Source: JBBIII01 sp037446575 (GTDB lineage Bacteria; Bacteroidota; Ignavibacteria; UBA10030). Taken from it: a stretch of 56,246 nt of DNA. Both the position numbers and the translations under genes were made by a program. The notes below the pieces were generated by a model. That model had not been told where the DNA came from, ran no database searches, and worked only from the letters and a program-made list of their open reading frames with translations. The stretch is taken from contig JBBIII010000007.1 in the NCBI GenBank assembly GCA_037446575.1, positions 1 through 56,246 of the forward strand. The letters run 5' to 3'. The stretch's first letter is position 1; the number at the start of each line of letters is the position of its first letter. Shown piece after piece: positions 53,217 through 56,246 of this stretch.

Positions 53217-56111
53217 ATGAAGAAAATATTTTTAACAATTCTAAGTGGAATAATTTTAACGGAAGCATCGCTTGCTCAAACGGCATCCAGCGTATGGGAA
53301 TTAACAACTAACACTACTCCAATAATTATCGGCGAAGTAGTCAGCGCGAATCAATCGGCAATGAATTTATCTTATATAGAATGGAAAACTACATATCAAA
53401 GACGCGCAATCAGCAGTACAAATAAACTTTTGCCTGTCGGTTATAATGAAAGCTATTATATCCAATATATAATTGCGCCGAAGCCGGGATATAGTATAAA
53501 CGTCAATTCAATTACAATGAAATTATTTTGCGATGGTACAAGCGATAAAGGAAAAGCGGCTATTTATTATTCACTTAAAAATGATTTTTCTTCATCTACG
53601 GCAATATATTCGTTTGCAACACCGCTTTCATTGAGCGGCTCACTGCCTGCCAATCCAAATGTAAGTTTTACTGGAAATATTCGAGTGAGTAATGGCGACA
53701 CTTTATACTTGAGAGTATATCCTTGGTTAACAGAGGTAACATCTTCCGGTAAGTATTTAGCAAGCGCTAATGTTGTTATCTCTGGTATCGCGCAATCGAC
53801 AATTGCGATAATAACATCAACAGATGAGCTAAGCGAGTTTATGCAAACAACCGCAACCCCGTCAGATTCAAAATCTTACAGCGTATCGGGTTTGAATCTT
53901 ACAAACAATGTCATAATTACTCCACCTGAAAATTTTGAAATATCTACTGACGCCGGTTCATCATGGAATAATAATTTATCGCCAGTGGCGCTAACCCAAA
54001 CCGGCGGCGTAATATCTGGTCAACCAGTTACAATATTAGTTAGAATGAATTTATCATCCGCAGGAGCTTTTAGCAGTGAAATAACTCATAATAGCGAAGG
54101 AGCTTCAATCAAACGCGTCTTAGTAAGCGGAGTTCGTTTAATGGCCGAACCGACTGTTCAATCGGCTATTACATTTGGTAATACAACAGGAAGTACTATT
54201 GAAGTGAATTTTTCTGGAGGAAATGGAAGCAGGCGGATTCTTGTTGCACGCAAATTAAATCCAGTTTCTTGGGCTCCATCTGATGGCAGTGGAGTAAATG
54301 CAAACAGCGATTTTTCATCAGCAATAGATATGGGTGATTCAAATAAAGTCATTTACGATGGTGCGGGGAATAGCGTCATTGTTAGCGGATTGAATGTTGG
54401 AACATTGTATCATTTCGCAGTATATGAATATAATGTTGCCTCAGGTAATTCGCAGAACTACTTAATAGATTCTCCGGGCAGAGGTAATATATCGTCACTC
54501 TCAATTTCAACTTTATATGTTACTCCGGATTCATTAAATTTCGGGTTAGCAGTTGTTAGTGGTTCTATAATTGAAAAATCGTTCATGCTTGAGGGAAATT
54601 TTCTTTCTCCAGAAAGTGGAAATATCACTGTAAGCGCTCCGGTTGGATATCAAGTGTCAGTAGTTAGCAAAGCAAATTATGCATCGACTCTCGAAATTCC
54701 GTATACAGATTCTTCAATAAGGAAAACAATATACGTTTGTTTTATACCAACTGAAAATACAATCTACAGCGGAATTATTTCTATCGCTGGCGGTGGCGCG
54801 GTTGAAGTAAATGTTGCTGTAAACGGAAAAGGTGTGTCATCTTCAACTCTTCCTTCAATGCAAATGATTGGTTATGCAACTGTCAGCGGCGAAGGATATA
54901 CGACAACCACAGGGGGGGCTGGCGGCACAGTTACAACTGTTAGAACTTTAGCAGATTTACAGACATGGGCGGCTGCAAGAGAAAATAAAACTAACCCTGC
55001 CATATTATATATCGATGGAAAAATATCAAGCCCTACATCTACAGTCGTTACAATTAAGCATGGAGCTAATATTTCAATTTATGGTGTTGGTTCGACAGCC
55101 GAGTTACAAAATGTAGGACTTAATATACGAAATTATAAAAATGTAATTATAAGAAATTTAATAATTCACGAAGTTCTCTATCCAAACGATGCGCTGACAA
55201 TTGATGAATGCCGCCATGTATGGGTAGATCATTGTGAGTTGTATAGCAAAATAGGTCCGGGAATTGGAGTAGATACTTATGACGGTTTGCTTGATATAAA
55301 AAATGGCTCGCGTTATGTAACAGTATCCTGGTGTTACTTTCATCATCACATGAAATGCATGCTGTGGGGACACACCGATAACGTTGCACAAAGACAGATT
55401 GATAGTTTAATGAGAATTTCTTTTCATCATAATTGGGTCTCTTATACAGATGGGCGTAATCCGAGCTTGCGTTTTGGAGTGGCTCACATTTTCAATAATT
55501 ATTTTGAAGAAATAACTGATTATGGAGTTGCGGCGCGAGTTGGCGCGCGTGTTAAATTAGAAAACAACCATTACCGCAACGTTGTGTTGCCTATGTCGAC
55601 TGATAAATTTCCGGTTACGGGATTGCCAAATGGATATATTTGCGAAAGCGGGAATCTATTTTCAGGTTTGTGTGGGGAAAAAGTTATTTCACAAGCAGGA
55701 TGCGAGTGGTGGAATTTCGAAACATTGCCGTATTTATATGAACTCGATCCTGTTGAAATGATCGAAGAAAATGTAAAACTCTATGCTGGGGTAGGAATTA
55801 TAACGACAACCGTTAAAAAACATATGGAAGAATTACCTATTGCATTCAAATTATACCAAAATTATCCAAATCCGTTTAATCCAACCACTACAATCCGATT
55901 CGATATTCCCAACGTAGGGACACATCACGATGTGTCATTAAAGATATATGATATTATTGGGCGCGAAGTAGCAACGCTTGTGAATGAACCAAAAGAAGTC
56001 GGCAGTTATGAAGTTGTATTAGACGCATCAAATCTTGCAAGCGGTATCTATTTTTACAAATTGCAGGCAAGTAATTTTTCGTCTGTAAAGAAATTAGTAT
56101 TGATGAAATAA
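53217..56111 (+). CDS. T9SS-secreted pectate lyase (PL1 family)
   Basis: 964 residues. Signal peptide (IFLTILSGIILTEASLAQ), two Ig-like choice-of-anchor repeats around 195-300 and 430-540 with a fibronectin-like region between them, then the PL1 beta-helix from about 550 to 840. Hallmarks: VWVDHCELYS (about 668), DGLLDIKNGSRYVTVSW, HHHMKCMLWG, and GRNPSLRFG (about 746), the R-x-P-x-x-R-x-G motif with the catalytic Arg. The T9SS domain starts near 872 (YQNYPNPFNPTTTIRFD) and ends KKLVLMK. It cleaves pectate by beta-elimination outside the cell, so the organism probably meets plant polysaccharide. AAAGGA precedes the ATG; an inverted repeat lies before it and a T9SS-type hairpin arm follows its stop codon. 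Confidence 0.93.
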   Translation: MKKIFLTILSGIILTEASLAQTASSVWELTTNTTPIIIGEVVSANQSAMNLSYIEWKTTYQRRAISSTNKLLPVGYNESYYIQYIIAPKPGYSINVNSITMKLFCDGTSDKGKAAIYYSLKNDFSSSTAIYSFATPLSLSGSLPANPNVSFTGNIRVSNGDTLYLRVYPWLTEVTSSGKYLASANVVISGIAQSTIAIITSTDELSEFMQTTATPSDSKSYSVSGLNLTNNVIITPPENFEISTDAGSSWNNNLSPVALTQTGGVISGQPVTILVRMNLSSAGAFSSEITHNSEGASIKRVLVSGVRLMAEPTVQSAITFGNTTGSTIEVNFSGGNGSRRILVARKLNPVSWAPSDGSGVNANSDFSSAIDMGDSNKVIYDGAGNSVIVSGLNVGTLYHFAVYEYNVASGNSQNYLIDSPGRGNISSLSISTLYVTPDSLNFGLAVVSGSIIEKSFMLEGNFLSPESGNITVSAPVGYQVSVVSKANYASTLEIPYTDSSIRKTIYVCFIPTENTIYSGIISIAGGGAVEVNVAVNGKGVSSSTLPSMQMIGYATVSGEGYTTTTGGAGGTVTTVRTLADLQTWAAARENKTNPAILYIDGKISSPTSTVVTIKHGANISIYGVGSTAELQNVGLNIRNYKNVIIRNLIIHEVLYPNDALTIDECRHVWVDHCELYSKIGPGIGVDTYDGLLDIKNGSRYVTVSWCYFHHHMKCMLWGHTDNVAQRQIDSLMRISFHHNWVSYTDGRNPSLRFGVAHIFNNYFEEITDYGVAARVGARVKLENNHYRNVVLPMSTDKFPVTGLPNGYICESGNLFSGLCGEKVISQAGCEWWNFETLPYLYELDPVEMIEENVKLYAGVGIITTTVKKHMEELPIAFKLYQNYPNPFNPTTTIRFDIPNVGTHHDVSLKIYDIIGREVATLVNEPKEVGSYEVVLDASNLASGIYFYKLQASNFSSVKKLVLMK

Positions 56112-56192
56112 GGAAATCCTTCCAGTTAGTTAAAGAGAAAAGGTTATCTTTTTGGTGTAATAAAAATAAGAAGTATCCGGAAGGATTTCCTT
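56111..56192. repeat. Paired arms of the T9SS-gene end repeat, convergent genes
   Basis: AGGAAATCCTTCC (56111-56123) begins in the stop codon of the pectate lyase gene, and its inverse GGAAGGATTTCCTT (56179-56192) begins in the stop codon of the minus-strand gene at the edge. The arms are the same as at 7943-7972, but here 55 bases lie between them. On each strand the sequence read from the stop codon is TAAGGAAATCCTTCC. It may form a bidirectional terminator or a shared 3' end signal. Confidence 0.65.
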
Positions 56193-56246
56193 ATTTCAAC
56201 AGCACTAACTTCTTCGTCTCATAAGACAAACCTATATTCAAACGAT
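56191..56246 (-). CDS. C-terminus of a second T9SS-domain protein (partial)
   Basis: Reading the minus strand from the edge gives RLNIGLSYETKKLVLLK and a TAA at 56193-56191. The last residues match the end of T9SS type A sorting domains (compare KKMVMLK and KKLVLMK in this window). Only 17 codons lie in the window, so nothing is known of the rest. It converges with the pectate lyase gene, and its stop codon begins the same TAAGGAAATCCTTCC string. Confidence 0.7.
   Translation of the reverse strand, partial: RLNIGLSYETKKLVLLK

Noticed and set aside
1..56246. CRISPR array, insertion sequence, prophage or plasmid genes
   Set aside because: No regularly spaced repeats, transposase, integrase or phage structural genes were seen.

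Overview
The window looks like a chromosome segment from a non-photosynthetic relative of the Chlorobi/Ignavibacteria branch of the FCB group. It is AT-rich and Gram-negative in character (LolA, lipoprotein signals, FadL-like porin, outer-membrane barrels). Three proteins end in the type IX secretion (T9SS) C-terminal sorting domain, whose signature here is YQNYPNPFNP followed by a terminal KK-(L/M)-V-(L/M)-(L/M)-K. This placement is inference from gene content and protein style; no database was searched.

Region 1 (1-13.8 kb) is surface and envelope material. A structured-looking leader with a 9-codon ORF precedes a glycine/threonine/asparagine-rich beta-repeat surface protein. Two small overlapping ORFs of doubtful status follow. 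Next comes a 1360-residue T9SS substrate with seven Ig-like repeats, a dockerin-like module and a sorting domain, then two lipoproteins, a beta-CASP metallo-hydrolase, an outer-membrane barrel candidate and an RsbW-type ATP-binding protein. Region 2 (13.8-18.4 kb, minus strand) holds a FadL-like porin, rpmA, rplU, aroE and a long TPR protein.

Region 3 (18.5-26.3 kb) runs yggS, divIVA, punA, ileS, a DksA/TraR zinc protein, lspA, rluD. Apart from punA and the missing sepF-ylmGH this is the order known from Gram-positive cell-division clusters such as Bacillus subtilis ylmE-divIVA-ileS-ylyA-lspA-ylyB. Region 4 (26.3-39.2 kb) has a W/G-rich DUF6600-like protein with a coupled lipoprotein, a YhhQ-type transporter, a YebC-family regulator, guaA, an ABC exporter pair, a TPR plus periplasmic-binding protein, radC, a coiled-coil lipoprotein with a LysM partner, and phoH. 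Convergent mazG, a tRNA-Ala(CGC) gene and the small SRP RNA gene follow.

Region 5 (40.6-53.0 kb) is a long plus-strand run: rng, transaldolase, gcvT, comB, ftsK, lolA, a flippase-like membrane protein, uppP, a cyclophilin lipoprotein, holA, and a membrane protein that appears to join a VTE5-like (phytol/dolichol kinase) domain to a VTE6-like (DUF92) domain. Region 6 (53.0-56.2 kb) carries intergenic inverted repeats, a T9SS-secreted family 1 pectate lyase, and the last 17 codons of a second T9SS gene entering from the right edge on the minus strand.

The most interesting items are the VTE5-VTE6 fusion; the identical TAAGGAAATCCTTCC string that begins with the stop codon of all three T9SS genes; the structured leader with its tiny ORF at the left edge; the Gram-positive-like divIVA-ileS-lspA-rluD order in an outer-membrane-bearing organism; and a DksA-like protein with a histone-H1-like lysine tail. 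TTG start codons with good Shine-Dalgarno sequences are frequent here and set several gene starts.
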